64,000 bases of DNA from Micavibrio sp. UBA6139 (GTDB lineage Bacteria; Pseudomonadota; Alphaproteobacteria; Micavibrionales; Micavibrionaceae), in assembly GCA_002423285.1 (NCBI GenBank), contig DIVF01000030.1, forward strand, positions 16,255 to 80,254. Direction: 5' to 3'. The translations under genes were made by a program, and so were the position numbers. The notes below the pieces were generated by a model. That model did not search any database, had not been told where the DNA came from, and saw only the letters and a program-made list of their open reading frames with translations. Positions 35,837 through 44,973 of this stretch are shown piece after piece; the stretch's first letter is position 1, and each line of letters opens with the position of its first letter.

Positions 35837-36844
35837 ATGGTTTTTGATGATAACCGTCTTTTGCCTGCCCTGTTCGGCGGGCAAAATTCACATCTGACCA
35901 TGCTGGAAGAAACACTGGGCATCCAGATTCAAAGCCGTGGCAATGAATTGACCCTGGTCGGCGCAAAGGCGGACACGCTGCGCGCGCGCGAAATCCTGAC
36001 CATTTTATGGGACAAATTGCGCCAAGGGCATGATGTCGACAATCAGATTGTTGATGCCGCGCTGCGCTTTTCAATCGCCGATAAGGAAGTGAAGGCCCAG
36101 CAACAAAGATCAGGACAAAGTATGACATCAAACCCGACCCAGAACCCGACTCATCTGAAAGATTTTGCCGAAACCAAGGGCCAGATTATCGTCCGCAAAA
36201 AAACCATCGCGGCGCGGTCCCCCATGCAGTCGAACTACATCGAAGCCATGCAAAAGCGCGAAGCTGTTTTTGGTATTGGCCCTGCCGGTACGGGCAAAAC
36301 CTATCTGGCGGTGGCGCAAGCGGTGGCCCTGTTTGAACAAGAACGCATTGAGCGTATTATTTTGTCACGTCCCGCCGTTGAAGCCGGTGAAAATCTTGGC
36401 TTCCTGCCCGGTGATTTGAAAGAAAAAATCGACCCCTATTTACGTCCGCTTTATGACGCCCTGTACGACACAATGGGCGCGGAAAAGGCTGAAAAACGCA
36501 TTCTGGCGAAGGATATTGAGATTGCGCCGCTGGCCTTTATGCGTGGCCGTACCCTCACCAATGCTTTCGTTATTCTGGACGAGGCGCAAAACACAACATC
36601 CATGCAAATGAAGATGTTCCTGACACGTCTGGGTGAAGGCTCCCGCATGGTCATCACCGGCGATCCGACACAGGTCGATCTGCCAAAGGGTGAAACATCG
36701 GGGCTTCTCGATGCCGTTGATATTTTGCGCGATGTACCGGAAGTCGGCGTTATTCGCTTCGGTACGAAGGATGTTGTGCGTTCTGCGCTGGTCGCCAAAA
36801 TCGTTGGTGCCTATGACAGAAGCGATGCCGAAAAGAAATCATGA
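35837..36844 (+). CDS. phoH: PhoH family ATPase (YbeZ-like)
   Basis: Cytosolic P-loop ATPase linked to RNA quality control and the endoribonuclease YbeY. From the ATG it has 335 residues: N-terminal KH-like part (GIQIQSRGNELTLVGAK), then Walker A GPAGTGKTYLA, LSRPAVEAGENLGFLPGDLKEKIDPYLRPLYDA split over several motifs, Walker B FVILDEAQNTT and TGDPTQVDLP. The true start may be the ATT at 35801 (see separate entry). Its stop overlaps the ybeY ATG by four bases (ATGA). Confidence 0.95.
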   Translation: MVFDDNRLLPALFGGQNSHLTMLEETLGIQIQSRGNELTLVGAKADTLRAREILTILWDKLRQGHDVDNQIVDAALRFSIADKEVKAQQQRSGQSMTSNPTQNPTHLKDFAETKGQIIVRKKTIAARSPMQSNYIEAMQKREAVFGIGPAGTGKTYLAVAQAVALFEQERIERIILSRPAVEAGENLGFLPGDLKEKIDPYLRPLYDALYDTMGAEKAEKRILAKDIEIAPLAFMRGRTLTNAFVILDEAQNTTSMQMKMFLTRLGEGSRMVITGDPTQVDLPKGETSGLLDAVDILRDVPEVGVIRFGTKDVVRSALVAKIVGAYDRSDAEKKS

Positions 36845-37350
36845 TCGAAATCGACATCGCGGTTGAAGAACCGTCATGGGACTCCACTTGCCCTGACTAC
36901 GAAAGCCTTGTTCGGCGTGCCGTTGATCTGGTGTTCCTGCATTCCCCCATTGCGCGTGATTTAACGGCGGCGGGTGTGGAACCGGAAATCAGTGTCGTGC
37001 TGGCCAATGATGATGCGGTTCATGAACTCAACCGTGATTACCGGGACAAAGACAAACCCACCAATATCCTGTCCTTCGCCATGCAAGACGGCGAAGATGG
37101 CTGGGAAGCCCCGGAACATCCCGGCCCCTGCGCCCTGGGTGATCTGGTGGTCGCGTTTGAGACGGTTGAACGCGAAGCAGCGGCCGAATCCAAACCCTTT
37201 TCCGACCACCTCACGCACCTGATTATCCACGGAACCTTGCATTTATTGGGGTACGATCATATGGATGACGCGGACGCAGAGGCGATGGAATCTCTTGAAA
37301 TTCAGATACTTAGCACTATAAATATAAAGAATCCTTACACTGAAACGTAA
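36841..37350 (+). CDS. ybeY: Endoribonuclease YbeY
   Basis: Single-strand endoribonuclease for 16S rRNA 3'-end maturation and ribosome quality control. The metal site is HGTLHLLGYDHMDD, with three His residues; the central region LNRDYRDKDKPTNILSF is conserved. It has 169 residues and overlaps phoH by four bases, its usual partner. Confidence 0.96.
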   Translation: MIEIDIAVEEPSWDSTCPDYESLVRRAVDLVFLHSPIARDLTAAGVEPEISVVLANDDAVHELNRDYRDKDKPTNILSFAMQDGEDGWEAPEHPGPCALGDLVVAFETVEREAAAESKPFSDHLTHLIIHGTLHLLGYDHMDDADAEAMESLEIQILSTINIKNPYTET

Positions 37351-37369
37351 TTTATGCATAAATGCTAGA

Positions 37370-38356
37370 ATGAAGAACATGACCGAACAAACAGACGACC
37401 CATCAAGTCCCACCGGCGGAGCCCTTGCCCAACGAAATGCACATTTGCAGGTCGTAAAAAGTAATGGTACCGCCCGCGATGAATCCCCCGGCCCCGAACG
37501 GCACCGTGATGCATCGATCATCGGCTTTTTAAAGGGCCTGATCAGCGGAAAATCAGAATCCAGCCTGCATGATGCGTTGAAAGAATACGTCGCAGACGGC
37601 GATAGCGGCGATGGTCCACAATCACTGGCGGCGGATGAACGCACCCTTATTTCCAACATTTTGAAACTGCGTGATACGCGCGCCGTTGATGTGATGATCC
37701 CGCGTGCGGATATTATCGCGATTGATATTGCGACCTCACCCGATGAACTTCTGGCCTTGCTGTCGGAAAAACAATATAGCCGTTTTCCGATCTACCGTGA
37801 ATCGCTGGACGATATTGTCGGCACCATTCACATCAAGGATATTCTCGCGACTCTGGCACGCAAAGCCCCACTGAACATTGAAGAACTGGTGCGTGACGTG
37901 TCGATCATTTCCCCGGCGATGCAGGTTTTGGACCTGTTGCTGGAAATGAAAGAGACACGCCGCCAGATGGCCTTGGTGGTTGATGAATTTGGCGGCATTG
38001 ATGGCCTTGTCACCGTTGGTGACATTATTGGCTCCATCGTTGGTGACATCGAAGACGAACACGAAATCGATGACCAGCCGCAATTGGTTCAAGCCGCCGA
38101 TGGCACCATTCTGGCCGATGGCCGCGTGGGTGTTGAGGAATTTGAAGAACGCTTTGGCCGGTTCCTGACACAGGAAGAACGCGATGAAATCGACACGCTG
38201 GGCGGGTTGGTCTTTACCATTGCGGGACGTGTTCCCGCGCGCGGTGAAGTGGTCAGCCACGATTCCGGTATGGTGTTCGAAGTTTTGGATGCGGACCCGC
38301 GCCGTGTTCACCGCTTGCGGATCAAGAACATTCCCGCCGATACATCTGGCGAGTAA
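37370..38356 (+). CDS. corC: CorC/HlyC family CBS-domain protein
   Basis: A 328-residue cytoplasmic protein with two CBS domains (about 105-220, DVMIPRADIIAID and VVDEFGGIDGLVTVGDI) and a C-terminal transporter-associated domain (DGTILADGRVGVEEF...VSHDSGMVFEVLDADPRRVHRLRI, in parts). There is no membrane DUF21 domain, so it is the soluble CorC type linked to Mg/Co efflux or, in this operon position, to lipoprotein N-acylation support. The first 90 residues are polar and variable. A second ATG three codons in is an alternative start. Confidence 0.9.
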   Translation: MKNMTEQTDDPSSPTGGALAQRNAHLQVVKSNGTARDESPGPERHRDASIIGFLKGLISGKSESSLHDALKEYVADGDSGDGPQSLAADERTLISNILKLRDTRAVDVMIPRADIIAIDIATSPDELLALLSEKQYSRFPIYRESLDDIVGTIHIKDILATLARKAPLNIEELVRDVSIISPAMQVLDLLLEMKETRRQMALVVDEFGGIDGLVTVGDIIGSIVGDIEDEHEIDDQPQLVQAADGTILADGRVGVEEFEERFGRFLTQEERDEIDTLGGLVFTIAGRVPARGEVVSHDSGMVFEVLDADPRRVHRLRIKNIPADTSGE

Positions 38357-38365
38357 TTTTCGCCC

Positions 38366-39922
38366 ATGAATGTCACTGCAATATCCAACACCCTTCATAA
38401 CCTGAGCTTCAGGAAGCGCCTTGCTGTGGCGTTTCTGGGTGGTCTGGTGACGGCATTACCGATGCCGCCATTGACCCTTTTATGGCCCCTGCTCTTTATC
38501 GGTTTAAGCGCGTTTTACGTTGCCCTGTCGGGTGTAACAGGAAAACGGGCCTTTGCGATTGGCTGGACTTACGGGTTTGGGTATTTCCTGCTGGCGCTGT
38601 TTTGGATTGGCAATGCGCTGCTGGTGCCGGGGAATAGTTTCCTCTGGGTGTGGCCGTTTGCGGTTTTGGGCCTTCCGGTGGGTTTGGCGATTTTTACAGG
38701 GCTGGCGGCTTATACGGCGGCGCGTTTTGCTGATTTAAAAACAGGGCGCGGTTTTGCTGCGCTGGGGCTGGCATTGATGGTCAGCGAATTTCTGCGCGGG
38801 CATATTCTGACCGGGTTTCCATGGGATCTGTTTGCCTATGGCTGGGCCGGGATTTTGCCCATCGTGCAAAGCGTGTCCCTGATCGGGGTTTATGGCCTGA
38901 CTTTCCTGACGATCTTCTGGTGTACATTGCCGGGGTTTTTACTGGTGTCACAGGCGTCGCGGCGCGCGGCCATCATTGCCGCTGCCATGGTTATTATCTC
39001 GCTGGGCGGGCTTTATGGCTGGGGCTGGCACCGTCTGTCGTCTAATCCCACGCAATCCCACGACGATATCATCGTGCGCGTGGTTCAACCCAATATTCCG
39101 CAGGAAGAAAAATGGGATAATTCCCGCACCGTGCCAAATCTGCAAAAGCTGGTCTGGAATTCATCGGCGGATACGATTCCGGACAAAACCTATGCTGTAA
39201 TCTGGCCGGAAACCGCCATTACAGATTATATTGCCACCGACCCGAATGCGTCTGATTTCATCCGCAGTGAGGTTTTTCCGGCGGGACGCCGTGGTTATCT
39301 GATTTCCGGGGTTCAACGCCACGAACAAACGCCCGAAGGAAAGCCGGAATATTTCAACAGCCTTGTTGCCTATGACAACGCCCTGCACCCGCAGACCATC
39401 TATAACAAGTCGCATCTGGTTCCGTTTGGCGAATATATTCCGTTCCAGAAGTTCATTCCCCTGACGCCCATCGTGAAATTCTCAGGCTTTACCCCCGGTG
39501 AAGGTGTAAAAACGCAACTTATACCGGGTTTTCCGGGGTTTAGCCCCCTCATCTGTTACGAAGTTTTGTTTCCCGGTAGGGTTGCAGAAAAGACCATTCG
39601 ACCAGAATGGATAATAAACGTCACCAATGACAGCTGGTACGGCAACAGCCCCGGCCCCTATCAGCACCTTGCCAAGGCCGTTTACCGTGCCGTGGAAGAA
39701 GGGCTACCTTTGATGCGTTCAGCGAATACCGGGGTATCGGCCATCATCGATTCCTACGGACGGGTGCAAAACAAAATTGCTTACAATAAAGAAGGGTACA
39801 TTGACGCCCCCCTGCCTTTACCCTCATCACCCCAGCCATTTTATGGGCATTACCGCGATTATTTCACATATCTATTGTTTTTTGCCCTCACCGCCCTTAT
39901 ATGGATTACAAGGCGAAGTTGA
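38366..39922 (+). CDS. lnt: Apolipoprotein N-acyltransferase
   Basis: Adds the third acyl chain to lipoproteins in the inner membrane, which the LolCD complex (also in this window) recognises. The 518-residue protein has about six N-terminal membrane helices, then a nitrilase-like domain with the catalytic Glu in WPETAITDY, Lys in YNKSHLVPFGEYIP and Cys in PLICYEVLFPG, and a C-terminal helix. It starts ten bases after corC. Confidence 0.96.
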   Translation: MNVTAISNTLHNLSFRKRLAVAFLGGLVTALPMPPLTLLWPLLFIGLSAFYVALSGVTGKRAFAIGWTYGFGYFLLALFWIGNALLVPGNSFLWVWPFAVLGLPVGLAIFTGLAAYTAARFADLKTGRGFAALGLALMVSEFLRGHILTGFPWDLFAYGWAGILPIVQSVSLIGVYGLTFLTIFWCTLPGFLLVSQASRRAAIIAAAMVIISLGGLYGWGWHRLSSNPTQSHDDIIVRVVQPNIPQEEKWDNSRTVPNLQKLVWNSSADTIPDKTYAVIWPETAITDYIATDPNASDFIRSEVFPAGRRGYLISGVQRHEQTPEGKPEYFNSLVAYDNALHPQTIYNKSHLVPFGEYIPFQKFIPLTPIVKFSGFTPGEGVKTQLIPGFPGFSPLICYEVLFPGRVAEKTIRPEWIINVTNDSWYGNSPGPYQHLAKAVYRAVEEGLPLMRSANTGVSAIIDSYGRVQNKIAYNKEGYIDAPLPLPSSPQPFYGHYRDYFTYLLFFALTALIWITRRS

Positions 39923-40106
39923 AAACCCTTTGATATTTCAGACCTATCCCTTGGCTTAGGACAAAAACTCCGTCTTGCATGCCCGCGCGTTCGTCTGTAA
40001 AGCTACGGTTACTTTTTTAATACCCGATTGACTTACATCAAGTATCAAGCGGGACGTTGCAACCTGCCACGCCTCTTGGGCGCCCTTAACAACGGACGAC
40101 ATTTGA

Positions 40107-40586
40107 ATGGTAACAAAAACAAAAGCTGTGGCGCCGCGCTATTTCGGCAAAGGGAAAAAAGGGCAACCTGATCCTGTCGATGTTCACGTTGGTTCCCGTG
40201 TGCGCCTGCGCCGTGGCATCATGGGCCTAAGTCAGGAAAAGCTGGCCGAATCTTTGGGTCTAACTTTCCAACAAATTCAAAAATACGAACGCGGCGCAAA
40301 CCGCGTCAGCGCCAGCCGCCTTTTCCAACTGGGTGAGATTCTGGATGTTCCAGTCAATTTCTTCTTTGAAGGTTTTAATCCTGATGAGCCGGGTCGCGCC
40401 TATGGCTTTTCCGACACCCAGCAGGAAGATTTCAGCTGGCTGGAAGAAGATGACGGCGACCTGATGGAGCGCAAGGAAACGATTGAACTGGTGCGGACTT
40501 ATTACTCGGTCCAAGACCCTGCTTTGCGCAAAAACTTCATGAAAATGCTGAAAACACTGGTTTCTAGCCAGATCATCAGCGAATAA
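40107..40586 (+). CDS. XRE-family transcriptional regulator
   Basis: A 159-residue DNA-binding protein. The helix-turn-helix lies at about residues 30-85 (GSRVRLRRGIMGLSQEKLAE, FQQIQKYERGANRVSASRL). The acidic middle (FSWLEEDDGDLMERKE) and C-terminal helices (NFMKMLKTLVSS) probably mediate dimerisation. A helix-turn-helix protein of this type sits between lnt and metK in many alphaproteobacteria. Ligand and target genes unknown. Confidence 0.9.
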   Translation: MVTKTKAVAPRYFGKGKKGQPDPVDVHVGSRVRLRRGIMGLSQEKLAESLGLTFQQIQKYERGANRVSASRLFQLGEILDVPVNFFFEGFNPDEPGRAYGFSDTQQEDFSWLEEDDGDLMERKETIELVRTYYSVQDPALRKNFMKMLKTLVSSQIISE

Positions 40587-40680
40587 CCCCCTGAAAACAG
40601 CCCTATCCCCTGCAAGAACGCTTGATCTTGCGGTCCGGACCTATATGCTTTTCCTGATTATAGTTTAAGGGAATTTTTAA

Positions 40681-41916
40681 ATGCGCAACACAGCAGGCCA
40701 AGCCATGTCATCCATCCAATCAAATCAAAACGCCATGCCGCAAACTGAACTGAAGGATTTCCTGTTCACCAGTGAATCCGTTTCCGAAGGTCACCCGGAC
40801 AAGATTTGCGATCAGATTTCCGATGCGCTTGTTGACCTGTATATGGGCCAAGACCCAATGGCACGCTGCGCGATTGAAACAGTCGCCACAACCGACACCG
40901 TCATTATCGTTGGCGAAACACGCGGGCCTGAAAGCCTGACCCATGACATGATCCGCGATGTTGCGCGTAACAAGATCAAGGAAATCGGTTACGACCAAGA
41001 AGGCTTCAACTGGAAGAATGTCAATATCGATGTGAAACTGCATAACCAATCCGCAGACATCGCCATGGGCGTTGATGCATCAGGCAGCAAGGATGAAGGT
41101 GCCGGCGACCAAGGCATTATGTTCGGTTATGCCTGCCGCGAAACACCGGCATTGATGCCAGCCGCCATTCATTATTCCCACAATATCCTGCGTGGCCTGT
41201 CGATGGCGCGTCATTCGGGTCTGTTGGCCGGGAAGCTGGAACCGGATGCAAAATCCCAAGTCACACTGGAATACCGCAATGGCCAGCCCGTTCGCGCAAC
41301 ATCGATTGTTGTGTCCACACAACACGCCGAAGGCCTGTCACAAGCCGAAGTACGTGAGATGGTTCGCCCTTACGTTGAAAAGACATTGCCGCAAGGTTGG
41401 ATGTGCCCGGATTCTGAATTCTATGTGAACCCGACAGGTCGCTTTGTGATTGGTGGTCCGGTTGGCGATTCCGGTTTAACGGGCCGCAAGATCATTGTTG
41501 ATACCTATGGCGGGTCCTGCCCGCATGGTGGCGGTGCGTTTTCGGGGAAAGACCCGACAAAGGTTGACCGTTCCGCAGCCTATGCCGCCCGTTACATGGC
41601 GAAAAACATTGTTGCCGCCGGTTATGCTGATCGCTGCACGATCCAGCTGTCTTACGCGATTGGCATTTCCAAGCCGCTCTCCGTCTATGTGAACACGCAT
41701 GGCACAGGCAGCGTTGATGAAGCTCCGCTGGTACGCGCCATTCAGCAAGTCATCGACCTCAGCCCACGCGGCATCCGTGAACATCTGCAACTGAACCGCC
41801 CGATTTACGCGCGCACCGCCGCCTATGGCCATTTTGGCCGCGACCCGGAAGCCGATGGCGGATTCAGCTGGGAAAAAACCGACCTGATCGAGCCACTGCG
41901 CAAGATCCTCGGCTAA
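40681..41916 (+). CDS. metK: S-adenosylmethionine synthase
   Basis: Makes SAM from methionine and ATP. The 411-residue protein has the N-terminal [20 protein letters not shown] motif, [12 protein letters not shown] and the P-loop-like [16 protein letters not shown]. The ATG at 40681 has AGGGA eight bases before, giving a polar extension of about 25 residues before the conserved start; a later ATG (MSSIQS) is possible. I found no SAM riboswitch of a type I recognise in the 94 bases upstream; a small GCAAGA/TCTTGC hairpin is present. Confidence 0.96.
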   Translation: MRNTAGQAMSSIQSNQNAMPQTELKDFLFTSESVSEGHPDKICDQISDALVDLYMGQDPMARCAIETVATTDTVIIVGETRGPESLTHDMIRDVARNKIKEIGYDQEGFNWKNVNIDVKLHNQSADIAMGVDASGSKDEGAGDQGIMFGYACRETPALMPAAIHYSHNILRGLSMARHSGLLAGKLEPDAKSQVTLEYRNGQPVRATSIVVSTQHAEGLSQAEVREMVRPYVEKTLPQGWMCPDSEFYVNPTGRFVIGGPVGDSGLTGRKIIVDTYGGSCPHGGGAFSGKDPTKVDRSAAYAARYMAKNIVAAGYADRCTIQLSYAIGISKPLSVYVNTHGTGSVDEAPLVRAIQQVIDLSPRGIREHLQLNRPIYARTAAYGHFGRDPEADGGFSWEKTDLIEPLRKILG

Positions 41917-41928
41917 TCCGTAATAATT

Positions 41929-42004
41929 TGTCACCCCCGCCTTGTGCGGGGGTCCGGTCTTTTGTAGAGATAAGGCCGGATACCCGCACAAGGCGGGTAT
42001 GACA
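41929..42004. repeat. Palindromic intergenic element, divergent form
   Basis: TGTCACCCCCGCC...GCGGGGGTCCGG at the left pairs with CCGGATACCCGC...GGCGGGTATGACA at the right. It has the same overall architecture as the elements at 20021 and 33205 (TGTCA and TGACA ends, two nested stems) but a different core. It lies between metK and trmB, ending about 12 bases before trmB. Confidence 0.75.
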
Positions 42005-42016
42005 AGGATAAAGACA

Positions 42017-42724
42017 ATGAATACAGCCACACCAGACATCAAACGCCGCCGTGTTTTTGGCCGCCGTTTGACACGCTCCTTAAGCCCATCCCTGCAAAAC
42101 CTGCATCAAACGATGCTGGATAAATTGCAGGTGCCGCGTGCGCTGGTGGAAAAGAAAAACTTAAAACCTGCGGACATCTTTGAAAAACCATTCAACCAGT
42201 TCTGGTTTGAAATCGGGTTTGGCAACGGCGTGCATTTGCATGATGAATGCGTGGCCCACCCGGACACCGCCTTTATCGGCGCAGAACCCTATATTAACGG
42301 CATGGCCAATTTCCTGAAAAGCATGGAAAATCAAAGCCATGACAATATCCGCGTGTGGATGGATGACGCAATTGTCGTGCTGGATTCACTGGCCGATGAA
42401 GTGCTGGACGGGATATACATCCTGAACCCCGATCCATGGCCGAAAAAACGTCACTGGAAACGCAGAATCGTCAGCACCGAAAACGTCGCCCGCTTCGTCC
42501 GCATTTTAAAGCCGGGCGGAAAACTGGTCATGACCACGGACATTGACGATCTGGCCGAATGGATGGCCACCCATGCCATAAACAACCCACAGCTTCGTTG
42601 GGATGCGAACAGCCCCGCCGACTGGAAAAACCCACCACCGGGCTGGAATCCAACAAAATACGAGAAAAAAGGTGCCGCCGTGGGCCGCCAGCAAAGCTAT
42701 CTGGTCTTCACCAAACAGACGTAA
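42017..42724 (+). CDS. trmB: tRNA (guanine-N7-)-methyltransferase
   Basis: SAM-dependent methyltransferase for G46 of tRNA. FWFEIGFGNGVHLHD is the SAM-binding loop, GAEPYINGM follows, and ILNPDPWPKKRHWKRRIV is the family-specific D-P-W-P signature. I start at ATG 42017 with AAGGA eight bases before (235 residues); an upstream ATG at 41999 lies within the palindromic repeat and is less likely. It sits between metK and the rimP-nusA operon. Confidence 0.94.
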   Translation: MNTATPDIKRRRVFGRRLTRSLSPSLQNLHQTMLDKLQVPRALVEKKNLKPADIFEKPFNQFWFEIGFGNGVHLHDECVAHPDTAFIGAEPYINGMANFLKSMENQSHDNIRVWMDDAIVVLDSLADEVLDGIYILNPDPWPKKRHWKRRIVSTENVARFVRILKPGGKLVMTTDIDDLAEWMATHAINNPQLRWDANSPADWKNPPPGWNPTKYEKKGAAVGRQQSYLVFTKQT

Positions 42725-42838
42725 GAACCAGATCACCAATGCAACGCCATAAATATTATGAATAACAACAATAAAGGCTTGCGTACCCTAGGGATTCGGG
42801 GGTATAAGCATCGCAATATATACCGATCATGTTTGATA

Positions 42839-42864
42839 GGTGGGCCTAGCGGTCCGCCTTTTTT
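42839..42864 (+). terminator. Terminator or attenuator before rimP
   Basis: GGTGGGCC (42839-42846) pairs with GGTCCGCC (42851-42858) around TAGC, with two G-T wobbles, followed by six T. It may end the trmB transcript. The descending-arm segment GGTCCG (42851-42856) is also the exact reverse complement of CGGACC (42875-42880), so an alternative hairpin that disrupts the terminator is possible just before the rimP ATG. Confidence 0.7.
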
Positions 42865-42890
42865 GTTACTAAAACGGACCCTGACGACTT

Positions 42891-43460
42891 ATGCGTTTTT
42901 CGCCACTGGAAGAAAAAATTGCGAAACTGGTTGACCCGATTGCATCCGCAATGGGGTTGGAACTGGTCAGCATTCAACAATCCGGTGAAAGCAACAGCCT
43001 GACCTTACAGGTGATGGCCGAAAATCCGCTGACCCGTGCTTTGAGCGTTGATGAATGCACGAATTTAAGCCGCGCAATCTCCGCCGTGATGGATGTCGAA
43101 GACCCGATTGCCGATGCATATCAATTGGAAATCAGTTCACCGGGCATTGACCGCCTGTTGATCCGTGAACGGGATTACGCCGAATATAACGGCATGGCAG
43201 CAAAGATTGAAATCGACCCGCCGATTGAGGGCCAGAAGCGTTTTCGCGGCACCATCCAAGGGTTTGAAAACAATGAGGTCCAGTTGAAGACCGATGCGGG
43301 GCTGGTTCACCTGCCCTTTGGCGATATTCAACGGGCCAAACTGGTCATGACAGATGAACTGATCAAGGCCGGCCAGAAGAAACGTAAAGAATTATTAGAA
43401 GCAACACCCAACAGCCACGAAGAAGAGGTTGAAGACAATGGAACTGCTGCAAGTCGCTGA
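42891..43460 (+). CDS. rimP: Ribosome maturation factor RimP
   Basis: Assists 30S assembly. The 189-residue protein has the N-terminal alpha/beta domain (LVDPIASAMGLELVSI) with the LEISSPGIDRLL signature and a C-terminal Sm-like domain. A Glu-rich tail overlaps the nusA start by 23 bases. Start of the rimP-nusA-ylxR-infB-rbfA-truB-rpsO operon, with a terminator-like leader in front. Confidence 0.95.
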   Translation: MRFSPLEEKIAKLVDPIASAMGLELVSIQQSGESNSLTLQVMAENPLTRALSVDECTNLSRAISAVMDVEDPIADAYQLEISSPGIDRLLIRERDYAEYNGMAAKIEIDPPIEGQKRFRGTIQGFENNEVQLKTDAGLVHLPFGDIQRAKLVMTDELIKAGQKKRKELLEATPNSHEEEVEDNGTAASR

Positions 43461-44964
43461 CGCCGTCGCGCGTGAGAAAAATATTGACCGTGACATCGTG
43501 CTGGGCGCGATGGAAGAAGCCATTCAAAAGGCGGGCCGTTCGAAATACGGTTTCGATCACGACATCCGCGCGATCATCGACCGCAAATCCGGCAACATCG
43601 AGCTGAAACGCTACCGCGCTGTTGTTGAAGTGATTGAAGATGAAGCCACACAACTGACATTGGCCGAAGCAAAACGCATCGACCCAAAGGCAGAAATTGG
43701 TGCCTTCCTGATCGACACCCTGCCGCCGCTGGATTTTGGCCGTATCGCCGCACAAACCGCGAAGCAAGTTATCGTTCAAAAAGTCCGCGATGCGGAACGC
43801 AAACGCCAATTCGAAGAATTCAAAGATAAAGTCGGCGAAATGACCGTCGGCATTATCAAACGCGTTGAATACGGCAACACCACCGTTGATCTGGGTGGCA
43901 AGGCTGAGGCCCTGCTGCGCCGTGACGAAGGTCTGCCACGCGAAAACCTGAAGGTCGGCGACCGTGTTCGCGCCATCATTTATGATGTTCGTGAAGAAGT
44001 TCGCGGCCCACAGATTTTCCTGTCCCGCGCCCGCCCGGAATTCATGGCAAAACTGTTCATTCAGGAAGTGCCTGAAATTTATGACGGCACAATCGAGATC
44101 AAGGCCGTTGCCCGTGATCCCGGTTCCCGTGCGAAAATCGCCGTTGCCGCCCGTGACAACAGCATCGACCCAGTGGGTGCGTGCGTTGGTATGCGTGGTA
44201 GCCGTGTTCAGGCCGTTGTTGCCGAACTGCAAGGCGAAAAAATCGATATCGTTCCATGGTCTGAAGATTTCGCGACCTTCGTCGTGAACTCCCTGCAGCC
44301 AGCAGACGTAACCAAAGTCGTTCTGGACGAAGAAAAACACCGTCTGGACGTTGTCGTTCCGGAAGATCAATTGTCGTTGGCCATTGGCCGCCGTGGCCAG
44401 AACGTGCGCCTCGCCGCACAGCTGACCGGCTGGGACATTGACATCCTGACCGAAGCCGAAGAACAAGCCCGCCGTGCGGAAGAGTTCAAAAAACGCTCCA
44501 CCCTGTTCATGGAAGCACTGGACGTTGATGAAGTTATCGCGCACTTGCTGGTTGCTGAAGGCTTTATCAGCATCGAAGAAATCATCGAAACAGCCGTTTC
44601 CGAACTGGCAAAAATCGAAGGCTTCGACAGCGATGTTGCAGAAGAATTGCAAAACCGTGCCAAGGCATGGATTGAACTGAAAGCACAAGAACTGGAAACA
44701 AAACGCCAGGAACTGGGTATTCAGGACGATCTGATGTCCTTCGAAGGTCTGACACCTGAAATGATCCTGAAACTCGCAGAAGGCGGCGTGAAGTCGCGTG
44801 ATGATCTGGCCGATCTGGCTGGCGATGAGTTGCTGGAAATTCTCGGTGCGGGTGCCATGTCGGCACGCGAATCCAACGAATTGATCATGCGCGCCCGTGC
44901 GCACTGGTTTGAAAACGAAAACGATAATGGTGAAGCAGCTGCTTCGACCGTATCGGCATCATGA
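43438..44964 (+). CDS. nusA: Transcription termination/antitermination factor NusA
   Basis: Binds RNA polymerase and controls pausing, termination and antitermination. The 508-residue protein has the N-terminal polymerase-binding domain, an S1 domain (VGIIKRVEYGNTTVDLGG), two KH domains (VGACVGMRGSRVQAVV and LAIGRRGQNVRLAAQL) and a C-terminal acidic region with helix-hairpin-helix-like repeats. The ATG at 43438 lies within rimP and has AGAGG upstream; a TTG three codons earlier is the alternative. Confidence 0.97.
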   Translation: MELLQVADAVAREKNIDRDIVLGAMEEAIQKAGRSKYGFDHDIRAIIDRKSGNIELKRYRAVVEVIEDEATQLTLAEAKRIDPKAEIGAFLIDTLPPLDFGRIAAQTAKQVIVQKVRDAERKRQFEEFKDKVGEMTVGIIKRVEYGNTTVDLGGKAEALLRRDEGLPRENLKVGDRVRAIIYDVREEVRGPQIFLSRARPEFMAKLFIQEVPEIYDGTIEIKAVARDPGSRAKIAVAARDNSIDPVGACVGMRGSRVQAVVAELQGEKIDIVPWSEDFATFVVNSLQPADVTKVVLDEEKHRLDVVVPEDQLSLAIGRRGQNVRLAAQLTGWDIDILTEAEEQARRAEEFKKRSTLFMEALDVDEVIAHLLVAEGFISIEEIIETAVSELAKIEGFDSDVAEELQNRAKAWIELKAQELETKRQELGIQDDLMSFEGLTPEMILKLAEGGVKSRDDLADLAGDELLEILGAGAMSARESNELIMRARAHWFENENDNGEAAASTVSAS

Positions 44965-44973
44965 GAGGGCTAA

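Noticed and set aside
40587..40680. SAM-type riboswitch before metK
   Set aside because: No known SAM-II or SAM/SAH core is recognisable; only one six-base hairpin is present.
42725..42838. tRNA before rimP, as in enterobacteria
   Set aside because: No cloverleaf or T-loop GTTCGA-type consensus could be drawn in this stretch.
43363..44904. 513-codon minus-strand reading frame opposite nusA
   Set aside because: Its translation is Phe/Asn/Gln-rich and matches no family; it mirrors the nusA codons.
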